Position numbers and translations under genes: made by a program. A stretch of DNA of 64,000 bases from an uncultured Erysipelotrichales bacterium (GTDB taxonomy: Bacteria > Bacillota_I > Bacilli_A > Erysipelotrichales > Coprobacillaceae), in the NCBI GenBank assembly GCA_910579135.1, contig CAJTTM010000010.1:1-64000 (forward strand). The letters run 5' to 3'. The stretch's first letter is position 1; each line of letters starts with the position of its first letter. The notes beneath the pieces are model-generated. The model saw nothing but the letters and a program-made list of their open reading frames with translations, made no database searches and was not told the DNA's origin. Below are positions 38,801 to 46,700 of the stretch, in pieces.

Positions 38801-40261
38801 TTCAGTGTCTCCTTGACCTCTATTAAATGGTGCAACATTATATGCATTCCCCCAACGAGTACCCATGTCACCATCAACCGCATGAGCCACTGCAAATGTA
38901 CTTTTAGCATAAGTAGATGAAGCAACTACATTCTTCATATATGCTAAATTACTTGTATTATATTCTAAATTCTTAGGAACATAAATTTGGAAAATCTCAT
39001 TAATTTCATCATCTGAGACACTTGCTAGTGAAGATGTTGGATTCTTTGAAATATTAAAAGCTCTTTCTGTGAAATTTCCCCACCATGAAACATCAACGAC
39101 AACTTGATTTGATGAAACATTCCCTGGTCTTACAGCTGCAGTATTCACTCCTCCATTGATCCATCCTTCTGGTCTATATTGCCATCCATCAGCAATCACA
39201 ATGACAGAGCCAACTGGTAAAGTTGCTTTTGTAAATTTTTGTGTGACTACAAAATTTGGAGCAATAGCACTTGTTGTATCCATAGTATAATGTTTATCAT
39301 TTTTTGCTGATGAATTATAGAATCCACCATTTGTTAATGTAAGTGAAGCTCTCTCTAATTCAGAAAGATCTATCTGATATTGAGATTGAGTCACTTCATA
39401 TGGTTTTGAAAAAGCATTTTTTACTGATTCAATAGCCATTGCTTTTTCTTTATCACTCACACCACTTGGTTTATATGATAATTTATCAATATCTAAACCA
39501 GTAAAAGCATGTGCAAAAGTGATTCCTGCAATATATCTTCCTACATCATAAGTTAAATGATAACCATCTCTTGTAAGAGTATCTCCTATAAAAGATGATC
39601 TTGCATTTTGAACAGATGTTCCTGTAGGAATTACAAAATCAATATCTTTATTTGTATCGATTTTGTTTTGAACAGCCGATACAATCGCATTATACATTGT
39701 TTTTTGATCTTTATTATAATTTTTAAAATCTGCATGACTAGAATTACCTTGATATGCCCATGTCATATTCCAACCAAATTGAGCATCTGGTTGTAATTCT
39801 CTAACAATATCCATTAGTTCTTGTAAATCATCATAAGTATCAGGTAAACCACTACTTCCACTTGCTTGTTGAAAAGTAATATAATCCCAATCCTCACTTA
39901 ATACAGCTGTTTTTATGCTTGTACTTTTTGTTGTTACCCAACTACCACTATCATTAGTATAGTATGTATAAGCATTAGAATCGCTTTTTGCATTTTCAAG
40001 ATGAGTTGCTAAAGCACATCCACCAATGTATAAATTCCCTAATTTTACATTTTTTACACCTAAATCTTTAGCGATTTCATATAGATATTGTTGACTATCT
40101 ACTGAAAAACTATTTCCTATACTTAATACTTTAAGGGTTTGATCTTCATTCCACTTTGAGTCAACTTCATATCCATAAGAGTTTTTAATATGCATTGGTA
40201 AAATCCCTATACATAATACTAAAACCATTATTATTTTTAGAAATCTTTTACATTTTCTCAT
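32798..40261 (-). CDS. Giant surface protein: SGNH/DUF4886 domain plus GH84 beta-N-acetylglucosaminidase, multiple discoidin-like domains
   Basis: About 2487 residues. Signal peptide 1-30. A DUF4886/SGNH hydrolase domain at about 40-260 has block-I GNS (Ser51) and a D-x-x-H dyad (Asp232, His235). Three F5/8-type-C (discoidin) domains lie at about 440-575, 642-790 and 797-935, with FIVAR helices between the first two. A GH20b-like lobe is at about 1015-1160. The GH84 catalytic domain at about 1165-1480 has GYVEGFYGFPWTF and the catalytic Asp pair in FYDDLD (about 1280-1281), as in clostridial NagJ/NagH. Four to five more discoidin-like domains, two FIVAR-like repeats and a TND-hydrophobic-KKFDYK tail follow. 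GH84 bacterial enzymes remove terminal GlcNAc from mucin or hyaluronan-type glycans; the SGNH part may remove O-acetyl groups. Start 40261 has GGGAGG 7 nt upstream. The leader carries a RAT/terminator control. Confidence 0.9.
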   Translation of the reverse strand: MRKCKRFLKIIMVLVLCIGILPMHIKNSYGYEVDSKWNEDQTLKVLSIGNSFSVDSQQYLYEIAKDLGVKNVKLGNLYIGGCALATHLENAKSDSNAYTYYTNDSGSWVTTKSTSIKTAVLSEDWDYITFQQASGSSGLPDTYDDLQELMDIVRELQPDAQFGWNMTWAYQGNSSHADFKNYNKDQKTMYNAIVSAVQNKIDTNKDIDFVIPTGTSVQNARSSFIGDTLTRDGYHLTYDVGRYIAGITFAHAFTGLDIDKLSYKPSGVSDKEKAMAIESVKNAFSKPYEVTQSQYQIDLSELERASLTLTNGGFYNSSAKNDKHYTMDTTSAIAPNFVVTQKFTKATLPVGSVIVIADGWQYRPEGWINGGVNTAAVRPGNVSSNQVVVDVSWWGNFTERAFNISKNPTSSLASVSDDEINEIFQIYVPKNLEYNTSNLAYMKNVVASSTYAKSTFAVAHAVDGDMGTRWGNAYNVAPFNRGQGDTEETITVDLGDTYNIGTVSISWEAAHATSYTLQGSLDGETFFDIKDITKGTGETEVHELDAVETRYVRLAMHTPASQYGYSIYELEVYEAKDTVALDEIYKKVDEINEEKYSDATLNIVKEKVQKAKSLSSTATQDDIDQAVSDIQKAIDNLEARYPNLALNKETSASSTYAKTGYGANYVVDGKIDTNKWQVKYNDTNGYNNGNGNLEENLTVNLGAVYPIDMIAISWEKAYAKDFTIQGSLDGKTFFDIKDIKDNVPYEDKQRIEYDGLGNVKTQYVRLAFHAPKSDKYKYGYALYELEVYEKNPDSRIYTNIALDKKVTTTSTYKNTNNKFDYSHITDGDLDSRWGNAYNGAAYKENPVESVVVDLEKEYSLDRVIVTFESSYAKKYNVLGSKDGQNYTLIQEVTDGNKGERVFTDIDTSVRYIKLELLEPSGNYGYSIYEIEAYEKRNVELEKAIKEVQAKLDKIEVGTVEGTMLRQNYQKYAKMISNAEKLIADKECFNNDIRLSIIELRNALLTIDNDIITAKTTVSIYPTVQDITYDSNNGMLLNGKTVDILVHGEQDQATLLKVQQLLEKNGYTYQIVNEVGTNPVIILANDCDKECVICDSVKDSQKALEKKQGYVMNLSNDEHKSGQITIIGSDEDGVYYGVMSLLQIFEQKTADNHLAEVTISDYPDVEFRGYVEGFYGFPWTFEERASLFEDTSKYKMTTYIYAPKDDIYHRDEWRKLYPTQEAKHISDLVKIAHENNMDFCWTIHPGADYNFTNGSGDYETLIAKFEQVYSLGVRQFGIFYDDLDLSIADGEKHAKLINDVYKYLNEKYGDVKPFITVTSRYNNSWGGDWAKYFTPFMKTIHPDTVVLWTGQHTMSAITKDYFETPKKKTGVDRDLGVWWNYPVTDYCYGKLLMGSLDILDNDVDNINSFFLNPMSEADASKVTVFSGADYAWNTSAFDSVSSWKRSIKELVPEANEEFERFADNISYIDLPERKSGFKLEESQYLKEDLDRFENALKYGDNFKTEIANMKAKFKQMLNDVQALRKIKNQNLLSEVEKHIDAYEDMAKAGIAAMEGYEYALQGDIGKTIDKISELENTLSKSGSHIIDTIKGQSYIVVGSYRITPLLEKSINSIREILNLNIDYPTIHERMITNVDNLDIQKVKKDGSTYSISNIKTTMNKDDYITIALPKAMNLYKIDANISQNDAFKLQYSLNGLSWNDIGSVDDNHITNQEVVTGAYVRIVSTKDNAQLDMKQLSITEGYQPLFVNVTSDLSTYKTNVLNNAVDGDMTTCFWSNSYAKDNNYITVDLGNLATLNKVELYNGISKGKVDGFVSTELEISKDGVIWTKVGKAQSVSDYIDVDDTMKKIVFDAKGATARYFRFVASGTTDTWTKIYEIDYDATYLDYGNHLQVDTNIPVDTKTDKIMDNDMNTSLTTNRVSQNGDYISVDFGTLVPLYDASIYLDKNEAFKNLKLQTSLDGKTWTDTSDYLSSDKYTTSGNHSIATFGLDGNLVRYIRFVTGESSENPVKVYEIKYNQTLDTSANTSVLSTDMKEYKSEFAIDKAMDGNMDTKFYSGAATKVGNYIQVDLGSTISVHDYSIWFAVNPKKVGEVDGFKEMKVQISQDGKTWSDVGEKMSVSDYVVEGDKYLATSSLNGTVARYIRFVATVKNSNWLQVYEIEFNKTVDASDLKYIDKNSTININNSHFIDDQNITTHSNILEIKDGQELIYPMTTCKDVLKIGILQDQKSITNAKVGVQDLNGNWKDIGTLDRAWKLFDIQSSILAVKLTFDRAVDPVIYEILVYGGADYTRIREVLEKVPNDLSIYDEKSVQNLNKAIQAVVYNKEIDEQEKVDGYAKAISKAIQELKYKLANYTKVNELLKKVPSDLSIYDAGKVKNLNDVINSIDFNKDFTKQSEVDQYAKDLQKVIDELLKSAIKDSVKPGDNDKIDKDVLGDKVKVDNEKVVDQKDNNKKADGAKTNDPFIIMPYTILVLCAIGAYITIKKFDYK

Positions 40262-40410
40262 GCCTTTTCCTCCCTTCAATAAGAAAACTCTGTATTTTTT
40301 TATATCCCTCCTTATCTTATAAACCCAAAATATATATCATAATATGAATCATTTAATGAATTGTTATAATATCTCACACCCTTTCTTTTTTTTATTTCTG
40401 TATTTTAGAC

Positions 40411-40517
40411 AAAAAAAGGCCAGAAAAATACATCAATGTATTTCTCTGGTCTTGCCTAATTGAATAGTCACAATCCTTGTCTACTAAAATTATACACTTT
40501 TTAAAATCTTTTGTCAA
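40411..40517 (-). promoter_or_regulatory. Promoter, LicT-type RAT and overlapping terminator before the GH84 gene
   Basis: On the minus strand TTGACA (40517-40512), 17 bp and TATAAT (40494-40489) form a consensus promoter. A 29-nt RAT-type element follows at 40476-40448 (GGATTGTGACTATTC then AATTAGGCAAGACC). Its 3' end overlaps a terminator stem (40419-40450) that has a seven-T run at 40417-40411. This is the BglG/LicT antitermination layout: regulator binding to the RAT blocks the terminator. The remaining leader (40262-40410) shows no other feature. Confidence 0.9.
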
Positions 40518-40539
40518 TTTGGATATGATATTTTGCTTA

Positions 40540-41373
40540 TTATTTCACATTTATGTTCCTCTTAATATGTATACATAAATATGTCTGTTCATCTGGAGAA
40601 AGTTCATAATTATAATTTTTCTCAATTAAAGAAACTATTCTATTAATACACATAGACAATCTTGCATCATCTTTTAATAACATTCTTATATCATATGTTG
40701 TATCTATAAAGGATATCTCTTCATTTCTAAAAATTCTTTCTCCTAAATATTTTAAATGCATAGAAATGCGTGCATATTCTAATGAACTTGTTTCTAATTC
40801 TATTTTCATTGTTTTTTGAATTAAATCAATAACTTCCTTAGTAAAAGTTAATATCTTAGTTGCATTATTCTCTTTATTTGATAAAGAGAAGTTAACAAGA
40901 TGTAAAGCTATATAACCAGCTTCATGTTCATCTAAAAGAATTCTCGTTTTTTTAAATATATATTGAATTGCCCATAATCCTACTTCAAATTCTTTTTTAT
41001 ATAAGACTTTTGTCTCATCAAGTATAATATTAGGTAAATAAACATGTTCTTTATATCGTTTCATAGCAAACGATATATGATCACTAATTGCAATAAATAT
41101 CTCACTACTAAAATCTGTATCTAATTCTTTACTTGCCTTTTTTATAATTTGTTCAGTTATTTCAAAATAAACAACAGGTATATTACGTAAAGATTTTTCT
41201 AGTCTTTTTTTATGTTCATCTTGAAACACATATCTTTTTTCTATTTTACTTTCATCAACCAAATCTCCAGCTTTTTTTCTAAAACCAATGCCTGATCCAG
41301 TTAAAATAATATCTTGTTTATCTTCAGATAATGCAACTACACTATTATTATTAAATATTTTTAATATAATCAT
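40540..41373 (-). CDS. BglG/LicT-family transcription antiterminator
   Basis: A 277-residue RNA-binding regulator. The CAT RNA-binding domain is at 1-55 (MIILKIFNNNSVVAL, GSGIGFRKKAGD). PRD1 (about 70-170) has His residues in AISDHISFAMKR and DEHEAGYIALHLVNF. PRD2 (about 175-277) has His in ISMHLKYLGERIF and TYLCIHIKR. These His are phosphorylated by HPr and the cognate EII to set activity. It lies 10 bp behind the GlcNAc-type EIICB gene. Both RAT elements nearby share nearly the same sequence, so it likely opens transcription of its own nagE-licT unit and of the GH84 gene when GlcNAc is imported. Confidence 0.93.
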   Translation of the reverse strand: MIILKIFNNNSVVALSEDKQDIILTGSGIGFRKKAGDLVDESKIEKRYVFQDEHKKRLEKSLRNIPVVYFEITEQIIKKASKELDTDFSSEIFIAISDHISFAMKRYKEHVYLPNIILDETKVLYKKEFEVGLWAIQYIFKKTRILLDEHEAGYIALHLVNFSLSNKENNATKILTFTKEVIDLIQKTMKIELETSSLEYARISMHLKYLGERIFRNEEISFIDTTYDIRMLLKDDARLSMCINRIVSLIEKNYNYELSPDEQTYLCIHIKRNINVK

Positions 41374-41383
41374 AACATTTCAC

Positions 41384-42844
41384 CTACCTAATAATATCAT
41401 TCATCGCTTCAACTATAAAATCAACTTGAGTTCCTATAATAGCTTGCAATCCATTTTTTCCCATCTTTACAATACCACTTACTCCAGTATTAATAATAGC
41501 TTGTTCATCAACTAATTCTATATCTCTAAGCCTTACTCTTAATCTTGTAATACAACTATCTACTGCTATTATATTACTTTTACCACCTAATGCTTCCACA
41601 TATAGAATAGCTAATTCATCGTAATCTTGACTATCTAATGTTATGCCATTTTCTATATTTGTATCTTCAAATACAAGTTCATCTACTTCTCTTCCTGGTG
41701 TCATAAGATTATATCGAAGAATCATAAACTTAAATAAATAATAATATACAAAAGCAGATATAATTCCTAATGGAATCAACATATATGCATTATGTGAAAA
41801 AGGAGCCTTCATACTTAGGACATAATCAATAAAACCTGCAGAAAAACTAAATCCTGCCAACCATTTCATTGAGGCAGCTATAAAAACAAAGATCCCTGTT
41901 AAAATAGCATGCATCAAATATAATGATGGAGCTACAAACATAAATGCAAATTCTATTGGTTCTGTTACTCCTGTTAAAAAAGAAGCAATTGCACTAGATA
42001 ATAATATAGCCCCTACTTTTTTCTTGTTCTCTGGTCGAGCATATTGATACATAGCAAGTGCTGCAGCCGGTAATCCAAACATCATAACTGGAAAAAATCC
42101 AGCTTGATACATTCCAGTTTGTCCTAATATTCCTCCAGAAATTGATCCCCAGAATTTACCAATATCATTAATATTTGCAACATCAAACCAAAATACAGAA
42201 TTTAAGGCGTGATGCAATCCTGTTGGTATTAGTAATCTATTAAAGAAGGCGTAAATACCAGCACCTGTAGCTCCTAATTTCGCAATCATTTCACTAAAAA
42301 CAACAAATAGATTATAAAGTATAGGCCACACTAAAATTAATATAATGGATAATAATAACATTGCGAATGTACACACTATAGGAGAAAAACGTCTCCCATT
42401 AAACAATGAAAATGCATTAGGAAGTTGAATATTATGATAACGGTCATATATTTTAGCGCTTATTAACCCAACAAGTATTCCTATAAAAGCATTTGGTGTG
42501 CTTTCAAAACATTGTGGAACTTTTGAGATTGATACATTCATCAATAAAGATATTGTATCCTGTGATAATAATCTATTTACTAACAAATAGGATACGATTG
42601 TACTCATCATAATCATAGAATCTTTTTGTTCTGCCATTCCAATCGCAATGCCCACTGCAAACAATATTGGTAAATTATCTATAATTGCTCCTCCTGATTC
42701 AATTAAAAAGGCAGCAATTATATTATTGGCTCCCCATCCAATTGGATCAATCCAATATCCTACCCCTTTTAATATTGCTGCAATAGGCATAATAGAGACA
42801 GGTAACATTAATGATTTTCCTAATCGCTGTAAATAATTCAACAT
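41384..42844 (-). CDS. PTS EIICB, N-acetylglucosamine (NagE) type
   Basis: A 486-residue membrane transporter phosphorylating its sugar on entry. The IIC domain (about 1-385) carries NagE-like motifs: LLIPTGLHHALNSVFWFDV, GMYQAGFFPVMMFGLPAAAL and TGVTEPIEFAFMFVAPSLYL. The IIB domain (about 405-486) has phospho-Cys in AVDSCITRLRVRL. No IIA domain is fused; the separate IIA on the opposite strand at 42985 can supply it. Start 42844 is chosen because GGGAG lies 9 nt before this ATG but directly abuts the in-frame ATG at 42853. Specificity for GlcNAc is inferred from sequence and the GH84 neighbour; glucose-family specificity is the alternative. Confidence 0.87.
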   Translation of the reverse strand: MLNYLQRLGKSLMLPVSIMPIAAILKGVGYWIDPIGWGANNIIAAFLIESGGAIIDNLPILFAVGIAIGMAEQKDSMIMMSTIVSYLLVNRLLSQDTISLLMNVSISKVPQCFESTPNAFIGILVGLISAKIYDRYHNIQLPNAFSLFNGRRFSPIVCTFAMLLLSIILILVWPILYNLFVVFSEMIAKLGATGAGIYAFFNRLLIPTGLHHALNSVFWFDVANINDIGKFWGSISGGILGQTGMYQAGFFPVMMFGLPAAALAMYQYARPENKKKVGAILLSSAIASFLTGVTEPIEFAFMFVAPSLYLMHAILTGIFVFIAASMKWLAGFSFSAGFIDYVLSMKAPFSHNAYMLIPLGIISAFVYYYLFKFMILRYNLMTPGREVDELVFEDTNIENGITLDSQDYDELAILYVEALGGKSNIIAVDSCITRLRVRLRDIELVDEQAIINTGVSGIVKMGKNGLQAIIGTQVDFIVEAMNDIIR

Positions 42845-42886
42845 ATAACTCATCTCCCTTTTTATCTACAAATAAATATTTGTTTC

Positions 42887-42915
42887 TTGAAAATATAATG
42901 CTCACTAAGTATAAT
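42887..42915 (+). promoter_or_regulatory. Sigma-A promoter of the EIIA gene
   Basis: TTGAAA (42887-42892), a 17-bp spacer and TATAAT (42910-42915) on the plus strand. TTTCTTGAAAA occurs twice (42883 and 42933), 50 bp apart, flanking the promoter; a regulator site is possible. Confidence 0.75.
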
Positions 42916-42984
42916 AAAATTATGAAACTAGTTTTCTTGAAAAAACATATCATTTATCTTTAATTTTAGAAAGGACAATATTAT

Positions 42985-43467
42985 ATGAAATCCTTACAAC
43001 AATTGTTTAAAAATAAAATTAATACTATCTATGCTATTGCAGATGGAAACCTTATTCGTATAGAAAATATCCCTGATACAGCATTTTCTCATCGACTTAT
43101 TGGTGATGGATTGGCATTACAAATTCATTCATCGAACATTTATGCTCCTTGTGATGGTACAATATCTATGATAGCTTCAACAAAGCATGCTTTCATTATT
43201 ACATTGTCTAATGGTACAGAAATTCTTATTCATATAGGACTTTATCATGATAAACCTGTTTCCGAATACTTTCATTACCATGTACAAGTTGGACAACCAG
43301 TAACAACAAATAATCTTATTCTTACATTAGATGATAATTTTTTAAAATCAAATGACTATAAAATTATTGTTCCTATAGTTATTCTTAATTATCAAGAACA
43401 TCCTATCAAATCATTAACAACTGTATCATATATTGAACATGGTAAAAAAATAATGACTTGTAAATAA
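42985..43467 (+). CDS. Stand-alone PTS EIIA, glucose/Crr family
   Basis: A 160-residue cytosolic phosphocarrier. The family layout is clear: IYAPCDGTISMIASTKHAFIIT, with the first active-site His in KHAF (about 72), then LIHIGL with the phospho-His (about 87), and VGQPVTTNNLIL. It passes phosphate from HPr to a IIB domain, most likely that of the NagE-type EIICB gene on the opposite strand, which lacks a IIA. Start has GAAAGGA upstream. It is divergent from nagE (140-bp gap), and a leader for nagE-licT begins beyond its 3' end, so the whole gene can be covered by antisense RNA. Confidence 0.9.
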   Translation: MKSLQQLFKNKINTIYAIADGNLIRIENIPDTAFSHRLIGDGLALQIHSSNIYAPCDGTISMIASTKHAFIITLSNGTEILIHIGLYHDKPVSEYFHYHVQVGQPVTTNNLILTLDDNFLKSNDYKIIVPIVILNYQEHPIKSLTTVSYIEHGKKIMTCK

Positions 43468-43498
43468 TCATTATTTGAGCTTTTTTTATCATTAGGTG

Positions 43499-43606
43499 AA
43501 AAAACAAGCCTCAAAATTATTAAAAAAATAAATATTTCGAGGTCTTTCCTAATTCAATAGTCACGATCCTTACACATATAATATATGATTTATCACAACT
43601 TTTCAA
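43499..43606 (-). promoter_or_regulatory. Promoter, second RAT and terminator upstream (through EIIA) of nagE-licT
   Basis: On the minus strand TTGAAA (43606-43601), 17 bp and TATTAT (43583-43578) are followed at 43569-43541 by a RAT-like element (GGATCGTGACTATTG then AATTAGGAAAGACC), 25 of 29 bases identical to the one before the GH84 gene. An overlapping hairpin (arms about 43509-43521 and 43530-43542) ends in a T-run near 43504-43499. Past the terminator, transcription would cross the EIIA gene antisense and reach nagE about 730 nt from the start site. Confidence 0.8.
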
Positions 43607-43692
43607 TTCATTTTTACTGATTTTTCGATAGTTCTTAAAAATTCTCATTCATGCTATAAATACACTTATATTTCATTTTTAGCATTTTTTTT

Positions 43693-43730
43693 ACAAAAAA
43701 ACGAAGTAAAATCACTTTTACTTCGTTTTA
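43693..43730 (-). terminator. Terminator after rpoC
   Basis: A 13-bp minus-strand stem, AAACGAAGTAAAA/TTTTACTTCGTTT, with a 4-nt loop is followed by TTTT. It ends the rpoBC operon. Confidence 0.92.
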
Positions 43731-43736
43731 TTTTAT

Positions 43737-46700
43737 TTAATTAGTAAATGCTTCTTCTTCAACATTTTTAGCTTGTTCTAAAGTTTCATTGTTATCAATT
43801 TCATCTAATTGCTCAACAATTGTTTCTAATTCTTCTAATTGTCTAGCTTCTTCATTTTCAGCAGTAATTGTTTCAGGAGATTTCAATGCACCTCTTAAAC
43901 CAGTACCTGCTGGTAATAATTGACCAATAATTACATTTTCTTTTAATCCACGTAAATCATCAACTTTTCCTTTAATAGCAGCATCAGTTAAGATTCTTGT
44001 TGTTTCTTGGAATGATGCAGCAGATAACCATGAATCAGTTTCAAGTGAAGCTTTAGTTATACCTAGTAAGATAGGTCTAGCTACAGCTGGGTGTTTTCCA
44101 TTTCTTAAAACGTCTCTATTGATTTCTGTAAATTTCGCAACATTAATACGAGTTCCTGGTAAAGCCCCCGTATCTCCACCTTCAACAATACGCATCTTTC
44201 TTAACATTTGTCGAATGATAATTTCGATATGTTTATCAGAAATCTCAATACCTTGTAAACGATATACTTTTTGAACTTCTTTTAAGATATAGTTTTCAAC
44301 TGCTTCAACATCTGCAACTTCTAATAATTCTTTTGGATCAATTGAACCTTCAGTAATCTTACCTCCAATTTCAACACTATCCCCAACACTAACTCTTAAT
44401 TTTGCTCCATAAGGGGCTAAATAACTCTTAGTTTCTAAAACATTTGTAACAACGATTTCTGCTCTACCATTGTTATCAATAATGTTTGAAACTTCACCAT
44501 CAATTTCAGAAATAATTGATTTAGCTTTTGGATTTCTAGCTTCAAATAACTCTTGAATACGAGGAAGACCTTGAGTGATATCTGCACCACCTGCAACTCC
44601 ACCCATATGGAAGGTACGCATTGTAAGCTGTGTACCTGGCTCACCGATAGATTGAGCAGCCATAATACCAATTGTTTCTCCTAATTCAACTTCATTACCA
44701 GTTGCTAGATTACGTCCATAACAACGTTTACATACACCATTTTGAGCACGACATCCAAATATTGAACGAATTTCAACAGATGTAATTCCTGCATCACTTA
44801 TTTTTTTAGCTGTAATCTCATTCATCAATTCATTTGCATGAACAATGATTTCTCCACTTTGAGGATCTATGATATCTTTTAATGAGTAACGTCCAACTAA
44901 TCTATCATATAATGGAACGATAACTGAGTTATCAGCAGTATTATATAATTCTGTTACAATAAATCCTCTATCAGTACCACAATCATCCTCTGTAATAATA
45001 ACTTCTTGAGCAACGTCTACTAAACGTCTTGTTAAATAACCTGAATCAGCTGTCTTTAAGGCAGTATCTGTAGACCCTTTTCTGGCACCATGTGTAGAAA
45101 TGAAGAATTCAGATGCTGTTAAACCTTCTCTAAATGAAGATTTGATAGGCAACTCAATAGTTTCACCTTTAGGGTTAGACATCAATCCACGCATACCTAC
45201 TAACTGAGTAAAGTTTGAAATATTACCACGCGCTCCTGAATCAGACATGATGAAGATTGGATTATTTCTATCAGATTCGAATTCTTCTTTTACAACATCT
45301 TGAACTTCATCCTTAACACCTTCCCATAATTTAATAACAGATGTCTTTCTTTCCTCTTCAGTTAATTTACCTTTACGATATAATTTAGTAATAACTTCTA
45401 GTTTATCATCAGCTTTATCAAATAATTTATATTTACTATGAGGAACCTGAATATCATATACAGATACAGTAATTCCTGCAATTGTAGAATAATAGAAACC
45501 TTGATCTTTTAATTTATCAAGCATTGCACTAGTATCCTTCATTACAGAAGTCTTGAATACTTCATTAATGATATTACCTAATGCTTTTTTATTTAAAGGC
45601 ATAATAATTGCTTGATTCTTAATATGCTCTTTAATATCAGTTCCCATCGGTACAAAATATTTATCAGGAGTTCTCTCTAAGTTTTCTTTACTTGGATCGT
45701 TAATGAATGGGAAAGTCCCTTCAAAGATTTGATTAAATATAATCTTACCAACAGTAGTAATTAAATAACTGTTATTTTGTTCTTCAGTAAATGTAGAGTT
45801 ATTTAATGATTTACCTCTAATTGCAACTCTTGTATGCAAATGTACAGTTTTTGCATCATATGCCATTAAAACTTCATTAACATCTGCAAATACAGTTCCT
45901 TCTCCAACTTTTCCAGCAACTTCTAATGTTAAATAGTAGTTACCAAGCACCATATCCTGTGAAGGAGTAACGATTGGTTTACCATCTTTAGGTCCTAAAA
46001 TGTTATTAGATCCTAACATTAATTGTCTTGCTTCTTGAATAGCTTCTTCTCCTAAAGGAACATGGACAGCCATTTGGTCACCATCAAAATCAGCATTAAA
46101 TGCAGGTGTAACCAACGGATGCAAACGAATTGCACGTCCTTCTACAAGTTTAGGCTCAAATGCTTGAATACCTAATCTATGAAGTGTAGGAGCACGGTTT
46201 AATAATACTGGATGCTGTTTAATGACTTCTTCAACAATTGGCCAAATACGGTCATCCATCTTTTCAATTAATCTTTCAGCAGCCTTAATATTTGTTGCGA
46301 TTTCTTCTCTTACTAATCCACTAATAACAAATGGTTTAAATAAATTTAATGCCATTTCACGTGGAATACCACATTGATACATTTTTAAAGTAGGTCCAAC
46401 TGCAATAACTGAACGTCCTGAATAATCAACACGTTTACCCAAAAGGTTTTGTCTAAAACGACCTTGTTTACCTTTTAAAGTATGGCTTAATGATTTTAAT
46501 GGTCTTCCTCCTGCACCTGTAATAGGTTTAGAACGGCGTCCATTATCAATTAAAGCATCTACTGCTTCTTGTAACATACGTTTTTCATTTTGTACAATAA
46601 TAGAAGGAGTTCCTAATTCTAATAATTTCTTTAAACGATTATTACGTGTAATAACACGTCTATATAAATCATTCAAATCACTTGTCGCAAAACGTCCACC

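Noticed and set aside
42747..42953. 68-residue minus-strand frame covering the nagE start
   Set aside because: Overlaps the nagE N-terminus in another frame and crosses the divergent promoter region; no supporting signal.
42850..42984. A dedicated minus-strand nagE promoter in the divergent gap
   Set aside because: TATACT/TATTAT-like -10 sequences exist but I found no acceptable -35 at 16-18 bp, so it is not listed; it remains the main alternative to the long antisense leader.
43464..43488. AAATAA/TTATTT stem with T-run after EIIA as a confirmed terminator
   Set aside because: The stem is only six A-T pairs, too weak to call, though transcription from EIIA must end near here.
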